From Terriglobus roseus DSM 18391 (lineage in GTDB: Bacteria; Acidobacteriota; Terriglobia; Terriglobales; Acidobacteriaceae): a DNA stretch of 64,000 nt. The notes below the pieces were generated by a model. That model did not search any database and was not told the origin of the DNA. It saw only the letters and a list, made by a program, of their open reading frames with translations. Location of the stretch: NCBI RefSeq assembly GCF_000265425.1, contig NC_018014.1, positions 4,278,001 through 4,342,000 of the forward strand. Reading direction: 5' to 3'. Below, in pieces: positions 26,565-35,907 of the stretch (its first letter is position 1; every line of letters begins with the position of its first letter). The position numbers and the translations under genes are program-made.

Positions 26565-26621
26565 CTTCGTATCCTTTTTGTGTTTCGAACAGTTGCTCTT
26601 CGAGGTTGGCTTTACACAGAA

Positions 26622-26654
26622 AGAGCGTGGTGCCATATGCGGCAGCCACGCTCT
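26622..26654 (-). promoter_or_regulatory. Hairpin in the rpsB-tsf gap
   Basis: AGAGCGTGG (26622-26630) pairs with CCACGCTCT (26646-26654), and the inner TGCC/GGCA extends the stem with one bulged base. On the transcribed minus strand TTTCTGTG follows. It could be a partial terminator setting the rpsB:tsf ratio or an RNA-processing site. Confidence 0.6.
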
Positions 26655-26677
26655 CCGTTGAATCGTTTCGGAGGAGC

Positions 26678-27595
26678 TTACGCGCCGGCTTCGACTGCGA
26701 CGGGCTCAGTCTCAGTGTCGGACGCAGGCTGCTTCTTGATGCCGCCGCCCAGGGCTGCGTTAAGGTCGACAGTCTCTTCCTCAGCCTGCTCCACTGCGGT
26801 GGTTGCAATGGGGTTCGACTCCTGCGTCTCCTCGTCCTCGAGACCGATGAAGTGTGCCTCGGTCGCAACCGGCACCACATCGGCGTACTCGCTGGCGATG
26901 GACTTGTCGCCGATCATCTGCACACCCTCGAAGGCCGAATCGGCAATCTTGGTGGTGAACAGGCGAATGGCGCGCAGAGCGTCGTCGTTGCCGGGGATGA
27001 CATAGTCGACCACGGTCGGATCGCAGTTGGTATCGACGACTGCAACAACCGGGATGCCGAGCTTGCGTGCTTCCGAGACAGCGATCGCTTCGTTGTTGGA
27101 GTCGATAACGAAGATCGCGTCCGGCAGGCGGCGCATGTTCTTGATGCCGGCCAGGTTCGTGTGCAGAGCCTTGCGCTCGCGCTCCAGCTTGATGACTTCC
27201 TTCTTCGTCATCAGCTCGAAACGGCCGTCAACAGCCATCTCGTCCAGCTCAGCGAGGCGCTTGACCGACTTCTGGCAGGTTACCCAGTTGGTCAGCAATC
27301 CACCCAGCCAGCGGCTGTTGATGTACGGCATGCCGGCGCGGGTCGCTTCTTCTGCAACCGCGTCCTGAGCCTGGCGCTTGGTGCCGACGAACAGGATCAA
27401 CTTGCCGGTGGAGGTCAGGTCCGTGACGAACTTAGACGCTTCCTTGAACATCTTCAGCGTCTTCTGCAGGTCGATGATGTAAATGCCATTGCGCTCGCCG
27501 AAGATGTATTCCTTCATCTTGGGGTTCCAGCGCTTGGTCTGGTGACCAAAGTGAACGCCCGCTTCGAGCAGTTCCTTCATTGTGATCGATGCCAT
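26678..27595 (-). CDS. rpsB: 30S ribosomal protein S2
   Basis: 305-aa S2 protein. Signatures are [20 protein letters not shown] at the start, [29 protein letters not shown] and the C-terminal [26 protein letters not shown]. coli S2 is about 240 aa. Here a Glu/Thr-rich acidic C-terminal extension of about 50 residues (DEETQESNP onward) is added, seen in some other lineages. AAGGAG lies six bases upstream of the ATG. First gene of the rpsB-tsf pair. Confidence 0.97.
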   Translation of the reverse strand: MASITMKELLEAGVHFGHQTKRWNPKMKEYIFGERNGIYIIDLQKTLKMFKEASKFVTDLTSTGKLILFVGTKRQAQDAVAEEATRAGMPYINSRWLGGLLTNWVTCQKSVKRLAELDEMAVDGRFELMTKKEVIKLERERKALHTNLAGIKNMRRLPDAIFVIDSNNEAIAVSEARKLGIPVVAVVDTNCDPTVVDYVIPGNDDALRAIRLFTTKIADSAFEGVQMIGDKSIASEYADVVPVATEAHFIGLEDEETQESNPIATTAVEQAEEETVDLNAALGGGIKKQPASDTETEPVAVEAGA

Positions 27596-27689
27596 GTGAG
27601 GCTCCTTGTATGCGGCATCCCGGCGGATCAGGCCGGGATTGATCCCGTTCGTCTGGGAGATTGAACTCCTGGAGGTTTTACAGCGGTAC

Positions 27690-27715
27690 GGCGGATGACC
27701 CGAAGATCATCCGCC
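27690..27715 (-). promoter_or_regulatory. Very stable hairpin with UUCG tetraloop between rpsI and rpsB
   Basis: GGCGGATGA (27690-27698) pairs perfectly with TCATCCGCC (27707-27715). On the transcribed minus strand the loop reads T-C-TTCG-G-G, giving a C(UUCG)G tetraloop on an extended stem. No T-tract follows. It may protect the rpsI 3' end, act as a factor-dependent terminator, or form part of the rpsB leader. Confidence 0.65.
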
Positions 27716-27774
27716 GCAGTAGGTAAACCAAACGCTCGAGTGTTTCGCCGCGGCGAGAACCACCCGAAGGGTGC

Positions 27775-28170
27775 TTAGCGCTTGGAGAACTGGAAGCGCT
27801 TACGGGCGCCCTTCTGACCGTACTTCTTACGCTCCTTGATGCGAGCGTCGCGGGTCAGGAGGCCGTCGGCCTTGAGAATCTTGCGGAGTTCGATGTTGAA
27901 CTCGAGCAGCGCGCGTGCGATGCCGAGCTTCACGGCGTCAGCCTGTGCGGTTACACCGCCACCCTTGACGGTGGTGATGACGTCGAACTGACCGACGACT
28001 TCTGCGGTATTCAGCGTGCGGCGAGCCGCGAAGCGCTGAGCTTCCGTGACGAAGTAAACGTCCATCGGCTTACCGTTAACCTTGAAGCCACCGTTGCCCG
28101 GACGAAGGAACACACGTGCAATCGCCGACTTACGACGACCCGTTCCGTAATACTGAACCAAATCTGCCAT
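27775..28170 (-). CDS. rpsI: 30S ribosomal protein S9
   Basis: 131-aa S9 protein with the expected start ([20 protein letters not shown]), the central [20 protein letters not shown] segment, and a C-terminal basic tail ending [17 protein letters not shown] that reaches into the P site. It is 24 bases downstream of rplM, the conserved rplM-rpsI operon. Confidence 0.98.
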   Translation of the reverse strand: MADLVQYYGTGRRKSAIARVFLRPGNGGFKVNGKPMDVYFVTEAQRFAARRTLNTAEVVGQFDVITTVKGGGVTAQADAVKLGIARALLEFNIELRKILKADGLLTRDARIKERKKYGQKGARKRFQFSKR

Positions 28171-28194
28171 GTCTCTATCTTTCCTTCTGAACGG

Positions 28195-28629
28195 TTACGC
28201 CGAAACTACGAGCGGCTCGGGCATCTGTGCATCGTGGGGGTGCTTGTCGCCCTTGTAGACCTTGAGCTTGGTCGCCATCTGGCGGCCCATCTTGGTCTTA
28301 GGCAGCATGCCCTTGATCGCCTGCTCCACAATTGCTTCGGGGCGGCGCGCGAGCAGCTTGACGAACTCTTCTTCACGAAGGCCGCCGGGGTAACCGGTGT
28401 AACGGCGATAGAGCTTCTGCTGGGACTTGAGGCCGGTCAGCACAATCTTTTCGCAGTTGATAACGATGACATGGTCGCCGGTATCAATGTAGGGGGTGTA
28501 CTGCGTGCTGTTCTTGCCGCTCAGCACACGCGCGGCACCGCTGGCGAGACGGCCCAGGGTCTTGCCACTGGCGTCCACCACATACCACTTGCGGTTCGTA
28601 TCATTCGAACTGGGTACAAACGTCGACAT
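28195..28629 (-). CDS. rplM: 50S ribosomal protein L13
   Basis: 144-aa L13 protein: [20 protein letters not shown] near the start, [32 protein letters not shown], and [20 protein letters not shown]. First gene of the rplM-rpsI pair. The upstream 315 bases to the GT39-like gene hold its promoter; I could not fix the boxes. Confidence 0.98.
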   Translation of the reverse strand: MSTFVPSSNDTNRKWYVVDASGKTLGRLASGAARVLSGKNSTQYTPYIDTGDHVIVINCEKIVLTGLKSQQKLYRRYTGYPGGLREEEFVKLLARRPEAIVEQAIKGMLPKTKMGRQMATKLKVYKGDKHPHDAQMPEPLVVSA

Positions 28630-28944
28630 CGAGTCTTCCTTCTAACTGCCAAAATCTGAACTTCTAATTACAACTCAACCAATGTCGTGCACGCGCAAAG
28701 CACCCCTTACGGGGCTAGATCCGCTGAATGCGAGTGGGTGCTGTGTGAGACCGTTTCCGCCTGCCGCAACCGGTACAACTGGCCACCTGCTACGGAAACC
28801 TGCGCAGAGGCTGTGTTCAAGCCAACTGACGTCCCGCAGGATCCACCGCGTCTCCGCTTCCACATTCCCGCCGCTCCAGAGGAGCACAGGTATGCAGACG
28901 CGAGTCTGCGCGAGTTCTTAGGATAACGGAGGTCCCGGTGGGAG

Positions 28945-30540
28945 TCAACGGATGGTTACAGAATTCTGCGGGTAGGTAAACGCCATGGGCAGCAATCGTG
29001 CACCGGGGCGCTTGCGCTTTGGCTTCATGCCTTCCTTCGCATCCAGCCGGTAGACAATCATCAGGTTCCGATCGGGGTCATCCATGGCCGGGAACTCCGC
29101 TACACGCGTAAGCGTGTAAAAGCGGGACAACGCCGCCATTTTGTCGTCTTCCACATAATTCCAGGAGACAAACCAGCCCGGCCGGTAAGCGGCGATGCGA
29201 TCTTCAAGATCCATCGTGCCGAAGTCGTCGCAGATGGACGGCAGCCCCGTCATGAGCGACAGATTACTGCCCGAGATGGACAGGACTGTGTGGCTATGCG
29301 CCGGCTCGGCCTCCACGATGCGTTCGATGCGGACCGCCGCGACCTGGTAGGTGTACTCAGGATGCCGCGCGAAATTGAGCGTCTGGTGCCCCTCAAGCCC
29401 AACGACCAGCAGCAACAGCGGCGCTAGCGCCAGCGGCGCAACGGGATTCCACTCTGCCACATGCAGCGCGCCACGCAGCAGAAGAAGGACCAGCGGCACA
29501 GCGACCACAAGGTAATACCGCGGCTGCATGTTGGCGTGATAGGCCATAAACGTCATATATCCGGCTGCCCAGAGTGCCAGCGAGGTAAAGACCGGATCGC
29601 GCCATACGCGTGGACGCACGCATGCGAGAACCAGCATCAGCCCCGCCAAAGGGTAGGTCAGCGAGCCGGTCCACATACCGTCTGTCAGCGTCTCGCCCAC
29701 CGTCTTGAAGAAGGTGCTGCGGGTGATGCCGGTGTACGCGTTGGCAGTGAACAGGTAACGGAAGTCGCCCAGGTAGCCGCGATGCACCAGCACCAGGAAG
29801 TAGCTGCCGCATAGCACTGCAACCACTCCGCCCGTAATTGCGGCGGTGCGCAGCATCCTGCGCAGGCGCCAACCTGCGGAATCCGCCAGCATGTACGCGA
29901 TCGCCGGTAGCAGAAAGACCGCCGTCGTCTTTGTCCCGATCATGAGCGAGATCAGCAGCCCCACGCCAGCCGCGTAAGCAGCGCGCTGCCAAGCCGATTG
30001 CGCCAGCCGCGTAGCGTACGCCGCCTGCAGGCTGAGCAACATCATCAGGACCAGCAGCGGTTCCAGGATCGCCATACGCGTGAAGACGTAGATGAAGGGG
30101 CTGGCGGCCAGCACCAGCACCGCGGCTGCGGCGAAGACCGTTCGCATGGAACGATCGTCGCGCCTCTCCGCGCGGAGCCGCAGGAAGAAGAAGCTGCTGC
30201 AAAGGACACAACCGAAGACGCACACGGTCAATGCGCGTGCTGCCAGGATCCCCACACCAGTGAAGCGGAAGAGTACCGCCTCCACCAGAGGCCAGACGGG
30301 CAGAGCGACCGCAGGATTGAAGTCACCGGGCAGCCGCCAAGTGCCGCGCAGGTAATACCGGATGGCGGCATCGCCATACCAGCCCTCATCGGTGTACTTG
30401 GCCCAGTCGTTCCACGGCGAATGGTTTGGGAAGTCCGCACGCAGATGCAGAAAGTGCAGCGCGAAGGCCACCGCCCCCAGGGCCAGCAGCAACGCCACAA
30501 TCACATGCGGAACGCGTACCCTCGCGAAGCTCTGCGTCAT
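28945..30540 (-). CDS. GT39/ArnT-like polytopic glycosyltransferase
   Basis: 531-aa membrane protein with about eleven TM helices and the architecture of lipid-linked-sugar (GT-C) transferases. After TM1 an acidic periplasmic loop (WNDWAKYTDEGWYGDAAIRY, about 42-61) carries the conserved Asp-Glu typical of the active site. A short C-terminal soluble domain (AVRIERIVEAEPAHSHTVL onward) follows the last TM. It probably moves a sugar from a polyprenyl carrier to a surface glycan, lipid or protein. I start at the ATG at 30540 before the first TM; the frame extends to 30867 with no support. Confidence 0.75.
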   Translation of the reverse strand: MTQSFARVRVPHVIVALLLALGAVAFALHFLHLRADFPNHSPWNDWAKYTDEGWYGDAAIRYYLRGTWRLPGDFNPAVALPVWPLVEAVLFRFTGVGILAARALTVCVFGCVLCSSFFFLRLRAERRDDRSMRTVFAAAAVLVLAASPFIYVFTRMAILEPLLVLMMLLSLQAAYATRLAQSAWQRAAYAAGVGLLISLMIGTKTTAVFLLPAIAYMLADSAGWRLRRMLRTAAITGGVVAVLCGSYFLVLVHRGYLGDFRYLFTANAYTGITRSTFFKTVGETLTDGMWTGSLTYPLAGLMLVLACVRPRVWRDPVFTSLALWAAGYMTFMAYHANMQPRYYLVVAVPLVLLLLRGALHVAEWNPVAPLALAPLLLLVVGLEGHQTLNFARHPEYTYQVAAVRIERIVEAEPAHSHTVLSISGSNLSLMTGLPSICDDFGTMDLEDRIAAYRPGWFVSWNYVEDDKMAALSRFYTLTRVAEFPAMDDPDRNLMIVYRLDAKEGMKPKRKRPGARLLPMAFTYPQNSVTIR

Positions 30541-31011
30541 TGCACTCTTGGGATGCTCGAGTCTCCCGCCCACGGTGGAGACTCCGCTCAAGTTGTGAGT
30601 TATTCGCCTGCCCCGCATAGACCTTCGATCAAGATGCCTCACACATGCGCCCGGACGAATGTAGTCCGACCATAACAAAGGCCCCGCAACCGTGTCGATG
30701 GCGATCGTGGAAGCCGATCGGGATTGTGCAGGTTTGACACCAGACGACCGTGGCTTACGGCGACGCTGACTTGTGCCGTCTGCAATGGTGCGATGCAGGC
30801 CACGGGAACGGTGCGGGAGCACTCGTTGATCCTTTTCATCGGCGACAATCTCAAACACAGCTTGCAAGGTTGCGTCTTCCTGGGTGCATTTCCTTCCAAC
30901 GGGCTATGCTATGCTCACGGCAATCAAGAGGACTGGCGCACTACTGTGCGATGCCGCGCTTAACCTTCCTACGGATGTTGGCGCAGAGCACACTCAACGG
31001 AGCGCAATAGC
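30541..31011 (+). other. 471-base divergent intergenic region
   Basis: Between the GT39-like gene (minus) and an acyltransferase gene (plus). It should hold both promoters. Several short open frames on both strands have no ribosome binding site and no signal or domain, so none is called. I see no RNA gene or repeat. Confidence 0.55.
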
Positions 31012-32088
31012 TTGACCCAATCACAGGCAACAGCTCTTCCCGCAACCGGATCCCGGAAGCGCGTCCCTGCTCTGGACGGAGTACGTGGGATCGCTATCCT
31101 AGCCGTAATGCTGCATCACCTGTTCCACGCGCCGCTGCTATGGATGGGTGTGGACCTCTTCTTTGTGCTCTCGGGATTCCTGATCACAACCATCCTGCTG
31201 CGCGAGAAAGAGCACGGCTTCGGCCGATATATCGGCCACTTTTATCAGCGGCGCGCCCAGCGAATCCTGCCGCCATACCTACTGATCCTTCTGATCTGCA
31301 TAGCGATCTATGGCGCTCACCAGTTTCGCTACTGGTACTTGTATGTCGGCGGCATGAACTTCCTGAACACGCTGAACCTGACGCGAGTCGATGCGCTTCC
31401 CCTGTGGTCGCTGGCTGTCGAAGAGCAGTTTTACTTTGTATGGCCGCTGATCGTATTCCTGCTTCCACGCAAGCAAATTATGTACGTGAGCGTGGCGCTC
31501 ATCTTCCTGGCTCCAGTGTTGCGATATCTTTGCACGCCGCTGTTCCACAATCCTTGGGCTATCTACATGCTCCTTCCCTTTCGGATGGACACACTTGCGG
31601 CCGGTTCCCTGGCAGCGCTGGGATGGCCCCGATTTCGCCAGGAGCACAACGCACACCAGAACTTGCGCCGCCGCTTGAAGATAGCGGCCCCATTCCTTGG
31701 GGTCACCGGCTTTGCTGTATGCGTGGGATTGGCGCGTCACGGGATCACGGCTTACTATGCCACGCCGATTGGGAATGTGGTGCTTTACGAGGCGACGCTC
31801 GTAGTTGTTCTGTCTGTCTTCGGCAGCGCTCTTCTGGGCTCAATCCCCAGCTTCTTCGCATGGCGGCCATTTATCTGGTTCGGAACGCTCAGCTACACGA
31901 TCTACCTCGTGCATCTCGTCACCTTTGAACAGGTGAAGCGCGTCATCCACTCGCCGGCAGCTCCGTTCGCTGCGATCGCCATCACGCTTATCTACGCGAT
32001 GGCAAGCTGGCGATACCTGGAACAGCCCATTCTTCGAATGGGCCGTCCAGATGACAAGGATCTTACAAAAGCGCTGCGCGCCGTGTAG
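31012..32088 (+). CDS. Acyltransferase 3 family membrane protein
   Basis: 358-aa O-acyltransferase with about ten TM helices. Motifs: VPALDGVRGIAILAVMLHHL (19-38, with the family Arg and His-His), LFFVLSGFLITTILLREKE, and RRAQRILPPYLLILL. The start is TTG at 31012 with GGAG nine bases upstream. It lies in a surface-glycan neighbourhood, so acylation of an exported polysaccharide or lipid is likely. It is a second copy of this family in the window, distinct from the one next to pyrH. Confidence 0.87.
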   Translation: MTQSQATALPATGSRKRVPALDGVRGIAILAVMLHHLFHAPLLWMGVDLFFVLSGFLITTILLREKEHGFGRYIGHFYQRRAQRILPPYLLILLICIAIYGAHQFRYWYLYVGGMNFLNTLNLTRVDALPLWSLAVEEQFYFVWPLIVFLLPRKQIMYVSVALIFLAPVLRYLCTPLFHNPWAIYMLLPFRMDTLAAGSLAALGWPRFRQEHNAHQNLRRRLKIAAPFLGVTGFAVCVGLARHGITAYYATPIGNVVLYEATLVVVLSVFGSALLGSIPSFFAWRPFIWFGTLSYTIYLVHLVTFEQVKRVIHSPAAPFAAIAITLIYAMASWRYLEQPILRMGRPDDKDLTKALRAV

Positions 32089-32106
32089 CGGGGATTTCCG
32101 TACAAT

Positions 32107-33216
32107 TTACTCGTAAGAGAGTGCGTCGATCGGATCTTTGCTGGCTGCCTTGAGAGCTGGATATAGCGCTCCGAGTAACGCTCCCACCAGCGCAATGGCA
32201 GTGGCCTTCGCGACCCAAGCCGGAGTTACTTCGAACTCGAGTTGCGACACCTTGACATGCAGGATTGCGCGCAGCAGGTAGGTGCTTGCGACACCCACGA
32301 TCACCCCGCAAACAGCCAGCAACCCTGACTCGCGCAGAACGATACCGACGATGTATCCCTTGGACGCACCCAGCGACTTCAGAATGCCGATTTCGCGGGT
32401 GCGTTCCATGACTGCTGTGTACATGGACTGGAAGATCACAAGGAAGCCGATGACAATGGCGATGCCGATGACGACATTAAGACCGATGTTGAAGGCGGGT
32501 AACTTCTCAGGCGTCAGCATGGAGAGAAACTCCTCCAGTGTCTGCACATCCCACTGCTGCATCCCTTCGGTAGCGTGGATCTCGTTACGCACCGCGTTCT
32601 GCCATTTCGGCGGATCGTCTGTCTTTACGTAGAAGACGCTGCAGCGATTGTCCGTACCGTTGATTGCGTTGATCGTCTCCATGGGGATGAACTTACGCCC
32701 ACCCTTGCCGTGCTCGACGATGCCGGAGACACGGAATTCATGCCCCAGCAGCTTGGTGGTATCGCCCACTTTCAAGCCGTTACCGGAGTGCGAGGCGACG
32801 TCGTCGATGATGATGTCGTCCGGGCTGGTGAAGGGACCGCCGTCAAGAAAAACGAACGGCTTCAGCGCGTTGAACGTCTGGTAATCGATGCCGTAGATGT
32901 TCTCTACGCTGCCGCCTGAGGTCGTCAGCTGGATGTAGATTGGGGCGGCTACGAGCACGTGTGGCAGCTTCTCAAGCACCTTGCCGACCTTCACCGAGGC
33001 CGGGGCACCGCTCACGCCGATCAGGTTTGAGGCCGAGCCGGGCTTTGCGATCACGTCACCGCCGATGCCGTTCGTGCGCACCTTCTGCCCATTCAGCATG
33101 CCCAGCATAATGGCGGCGATGGACAGGATCATGATGACTTCAATGGCCACTGCCAGCGCAGAGATCAGCGAGCGCAGCGGACGATGCACGAGATTACCAA
33201 CGACCAGACGATTCAT
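32107..33216 (-). CDS. ABC transporter permease, MacB/FtsX-like
   Basis: 369-aa permease of the MacB/LolCDE class. TM1 near the N-terminus (SLISALAVAIEVIMILSIAA) is followed by a large periplasmic MacB_PCD-type domain (about 50-235). Three C-terminal TM helices follow, with the FtsX motif MERTREIGILKSLGASKGYIVGI between the second and third. Such permeases act as mechanotransmitters for efflux or lipoprotein release. The partner ATPase is not in the window. I prefer ATG 33216 to the TTG at 33222. Confidence 0.85.
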   Translation of the reverse strand: MNRLVVGNLVHRPLRSLISALAVAIEVIMILSIAAIMLGMLNGQKVRTNGIGGDVIAKPGSASNLIGVSGAPASVKVGKVLEKLPHVLVAAPIYIQLTTSGGSVENIYGIDYQTFNALKPFVFLDGGPFTSPDDIIIDDVASHSGNGLKVGDTTKLLGHEFRVSGIVEHGKGGRKFIPMETINAINGTDNRCSVFYVKTDDPPKWQNAVRNEIHATEGMQQWDVQTLEEFLSMLTPEKLPAFNIGLNVVIGIAIVIGFLVIFQSMYTAVMERTREIGILKSLGASKGYIVGIVLRESGLLAVCGVIVGVASTYLLRAILHVKVSQLEFEVTPAWVAKATAIALVGALLGALYPALKAASKDPIDALSYE

Positions 33217-33242
33217 AGACAAGGTTGATTGTACGGGCAGGC

Positions 33243-34694
33243 CTAGGATTTGACAGCGACACCCTGCGGAGCCAGCGGCTTTGGCAGCGTGACGAGCTGC
33301 CCCAGAAGCGGTGTGATGCGGGCAACCACGAACGCACCCAGGATCACCGCAATGGTAAAGGTGGTCGATCCATAGACCGTGGTAGCCATCATGCCCTCAG
33401 GTGCTGTATGTGAGAAATACAGGACGTACAGAAGGGCCCAGGCCGTCTGGTTTGTGGATCCGGCCACCGAGTCCGTCACGTAAAACAACACGAAAAACAT
33501 GAACGGCGCGATGAAAAAGATTACTTGCCACTGCCCGACATGGTAAGCGTCGCTGAAAGGACTGAACGAGATGCTGGTCGTGTGGTCGGCCGGAGAGAGC
33601 ATCCCTATCTCGTGAGCGAACTCGTTTCCCCAAAGGATGTTCGGCTTATCCGGGAAGAAGAGATGCGGCACCGAATTCATGAGATACGTTGCGTAAACGT
33701 ACAGCGTACGGGAATGCCCCTGGTCGGTCATCGCGATGAGTGCATCGTCGATGGGAAACATGGTGAGACGGTCCAGCAGTCCCTGCGAGTGTTCAAACCA
33801 GTGGATGTCGGACTTGTGTCTTCGAGATTCGCGCTCCGACTGTAACGCGTAGAGCTCTCGAGTCTCCAGCGGATGTTCCAACAGATAGATCGCCTGATCG
33901 TTTAAGTCCGCAGCCCCTCGAAATTGGCGGCCGATCTGCGAATAAGGCGTAAGGATCGAACTTGCCACAACCGCGACAACCGTCAGCGCCAAGAGCCGGA
34001 CCTTACCGATGCGATAGCCTGCGGCGAGTGCGGCCACGGCCCAGGCCACGCTCGCGGAATAGATGCCCTGCTTCGAGAAGGTTAAGAGGCCGAAGACGAT
34101 AGTGGAATACGCCCACGCTCCGAATGATATCCAGTTGAAGGTCGATTCGCCGTCTGTCTCTCTGGCACGCGCATAGACCGGCAGCAGTATCGCAAAGGGA
34201 AGAAAGTTATTGATCTGGGCGAATGTCGCCGCTGCACTCTCCGGCACGACCAGCGGGCCGGCGATGCCAATCAGGATGCAGCCCATCGCGATCTGGTCCA
34301 TGCGTGCATTGACGAGCATGTTCCCTAGCAGCGGACGTTTCCGGCGCAGATGCCGGTTCAGGGTCGCTGCAGCATAGATCGTCAGCATCCCGGCGTTATA
34401 GACCAGCATGCTTTTGATGGGCGCCCGCAGATTGCTGTCGAGGGGTTCGCCCGCCAGAAGTTTTGCCGCAGTCCCCACCCCTACGCTCAGGGTTGCGAGA
34501 AAGAAGACATAAGCACCGCTGGGATAGACGAGACCGCCCGCTGCATTAAAGGCCAGTCCTGAAAGGATCAGGAACGTTGCAGCAAGAGCGGCCATCACCA
34601 GGTCTGTTCCCTCTACCCATGCCGCGACAAAGAGGATGCCGGCAGAGGTGAGCATGTACGCGGGCGGAAATCGCGTCGGGAACGAGAGCTTCAT
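33243..34694 (-). CDS. Polytopic membrane protein, O-antigen polymerase-like
   Basis: 483-aa protein with about eleven TM helices and a large central extracytoplasmic loop (about 255-345, QFRGAADLND ... NEFAHEIGMLSP). This is the topology of Wzy-type oligosaccharide-repeat polymerases. There is no signature strong enough to prove activity. It starts 26 bases before the permease gene on the same strand and is followed upstream by a terminator, so the two are probably cotranscribed. Confidence 0.6.
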   Translation of the reverse strand: MKLSFPTRFPPAYMLTSAGILFVAAWVEGTDLVMAALAATFLILSGLAFNAAGGLVYPSGAYVFFLATLSVGVGTAAKLLAGEPLDSNLRAPIKSMLVYNAGMLTIYAAATLNRHLRRKRPLLGNMLVNARMDQIAMGCILIGIAGPLVVPESAAATFAQINNFLPFAILLPVYARARETDGESTFNWISFGAWAYSTIVFGLLTFSKQGIYSASVAWAVAALAAGYRIGKVRLLALTVVAVVASSILTPYSQIGRQFRGAADLNDQAIYLLEHPLETRELYALQSERESRRHKSDIHWFEHSQGLLDRLTMFPIDDALIAMTDQGHSRTLYVYATYLMNSVPHLFFPDKPNILWGNEFAHEIGMLSPADHTTSISFSPFSDAYHVGQWQVIFFIAPFMFFVLFYVTDSVAGSTNQTAWALLYVLYFSHTAPEGMMATTVYGSTTFTIAVILGAFVVARITPLLGQLVTLPKPLAPQGVAVKS

Positions 34695-34735
34695 CAGCGC
34701 CAGTCTAGCAGGGCCATAATCACGGAAAGATAGGG

Positions 34736-34763
34736 AAAAGGCCCGACTCTAGAGGCGGGCCTT
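34736..34763 (-). terminator. Intrinsic terminator downstream of the transglutaminase gene
   Basis: AAGGCCCG (34738-34745) pairs with CGGGCCTT (34756-34763) around a 10-base loop, flanked by AAAA on the left, which reads as T-tract on the transcribed minus strand. Confidence 0.85.
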
Positions 34764-34792
34764 CTATCTCGCCTTCGTGGAAGCGTTGTCGG

Positions 34793-35719
34793 CTATTCGC
34801 TCTGTGTGACCAACGCATTCACGGGACGCTGAGGCGGCACATGCGACGGGACCTGACCGACCAGCCGTGGCGGCAGCGGCACACGCGCCCCGCTGCTATC
34901 GATCTCGTTCGACTCCACGTAGAAGTGCGTCAGGTTCGCCTGGCCAAAGGACGTGGTGATCGCAACGTCTGCTGCGTCGCGGCCGGTCGCCATCAGGATT
35001 CGTCCCAGCCTCGGCGTGTTGTGCCGGGCGTCCATATCCCACCAGCGGCCACCCAGCCACACCTGGTACCAGGCCGAGAAGTCTCCAGCGCCGCTGAACG
35101 GAATGCGAATATCTCCAAGCTGCCCGGTCACGTAGCGCGCGGGCATGTTCATCGCACGCGTCAGCGTGATGGCCAGATGCTGGAAGTCGCGGCATACACC
35201 TTCGCGTTCGGTGTACACGTCCATCGCCGTCTTTGTGGGCCGCGCCTTCGCGTAGTCGAAGCGTACCTTCCAGTTCACCCAATCGCGGATCGCCATGGCT
35301 CGCTCGCCACCAGGAGGCAGATTGCCGAAGAGATCACTGGCGATGGCATTGAAACGGTCGACTTCGCAATAGCGGCTGGCCAGCAAGAACTGCAGGACCT
35401 CGGACGGCAGATCTTCCACGTGGTGCTGCTCTGCACCGAACGGCTGCGGATCCGGTGTCTCTGGCGCTTCGATAATGCTGTTACCGCTCAGACGCAGAGC
35501 GCCAGCAGGAGCGTGAAAGCGGGCGCAACGGTTGCCAAAGCTGTCGGTATAGTTTTCCGGCACGATTGTCGTGCTGTGATTGGCATCGATATGCTCCACC
35601 ACGAGATCGTCCGTGGAGCGCAGGACTGAATCCAGCGATGGGTGCAGATGCAGCAAAGCGACCATCGGCGTCTCGCCCGGAAGATGAAACTGAATATCGA
35701 ACTCGCTTTGAATCAGCAT
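34793..35719 (-). CDS. Transglutaminase-like protein with N-terminal beta domain
   Basis: 308-aa protein of the bacterial transglutaminase-like superfamily. An N-terminal beta domain (about 1-100) starts MLIQSEFDIQFHLP. The catalytic region has EREGVCRDFQHLAITLTRA (nucleophile Cys near 180), FSAWYQVWLGGRWWDMDARHN and GRDAADVAITTSFG, a pattern common to this subgroup, where Ser-Ala-Trp replaces the usual His-Ala-Trp. Likely a cysteine peptidase or amidase rather than a cross-linker. The ATG at 35719 has AGGA eight bases upstream. No signal peptide. Confidence 0.85.
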   Translation of the reverse strand: MLIQSEFDIQFHLPGETPMVALLHLHPSLDSVLRSTDDLVVEHIDANHSTTIVPENYTDSFGNRCARFHAPAGALRLSGNSIIEAPETPDPQPFGAEQHHVEDLPSEVLQFLLASRYCEVDRFNAIASDLFGNLPPGGERAMAIRDWVNWKVRFDYAKARPTKTAMDVYTEREGVCRDFQHLAITLTRAMNMPARYVTGQLGDIRIPFSGAGDFSAWYQVWLGGRWWDMDARHNTPRLGRILMATGRDAADVAITTSFGQANLTHFYVESNEIDSSGARVPLPPRLVGQVPSHVPPQRPVNALVTQSE

Positions 35720-35907
35720 AAATAGGTTCCTGCTAGGATGCGCTGAGGACATCTTGCCGTTGTCGGTGAGTGTTAGATGGTGTCACCTGAGGGACTCTTG
35801 TCAGTCAGCTTACGCCTCCGCTCATGCAACCCTGTTGGCATTTTCAGGCAGGTGTCGCCGTTATAATCAGGCGGTCCCCGAACATCTTTCTCAGGCAGGC
35901 CATCACG

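Noticed and set aside
28682..28926. Short frames upstream of rplM
   Set aside because: Three overlapping frames on both strands, none with a ribosome binding site; more likely leader and promoter DNA.
30541..30867. 109-residue N-terminal extension of the GT39-like protein
   Set aside because: Hydrophilic, Arg-rich and without a start signal; the TM-proximal ATG at 30540 is better.
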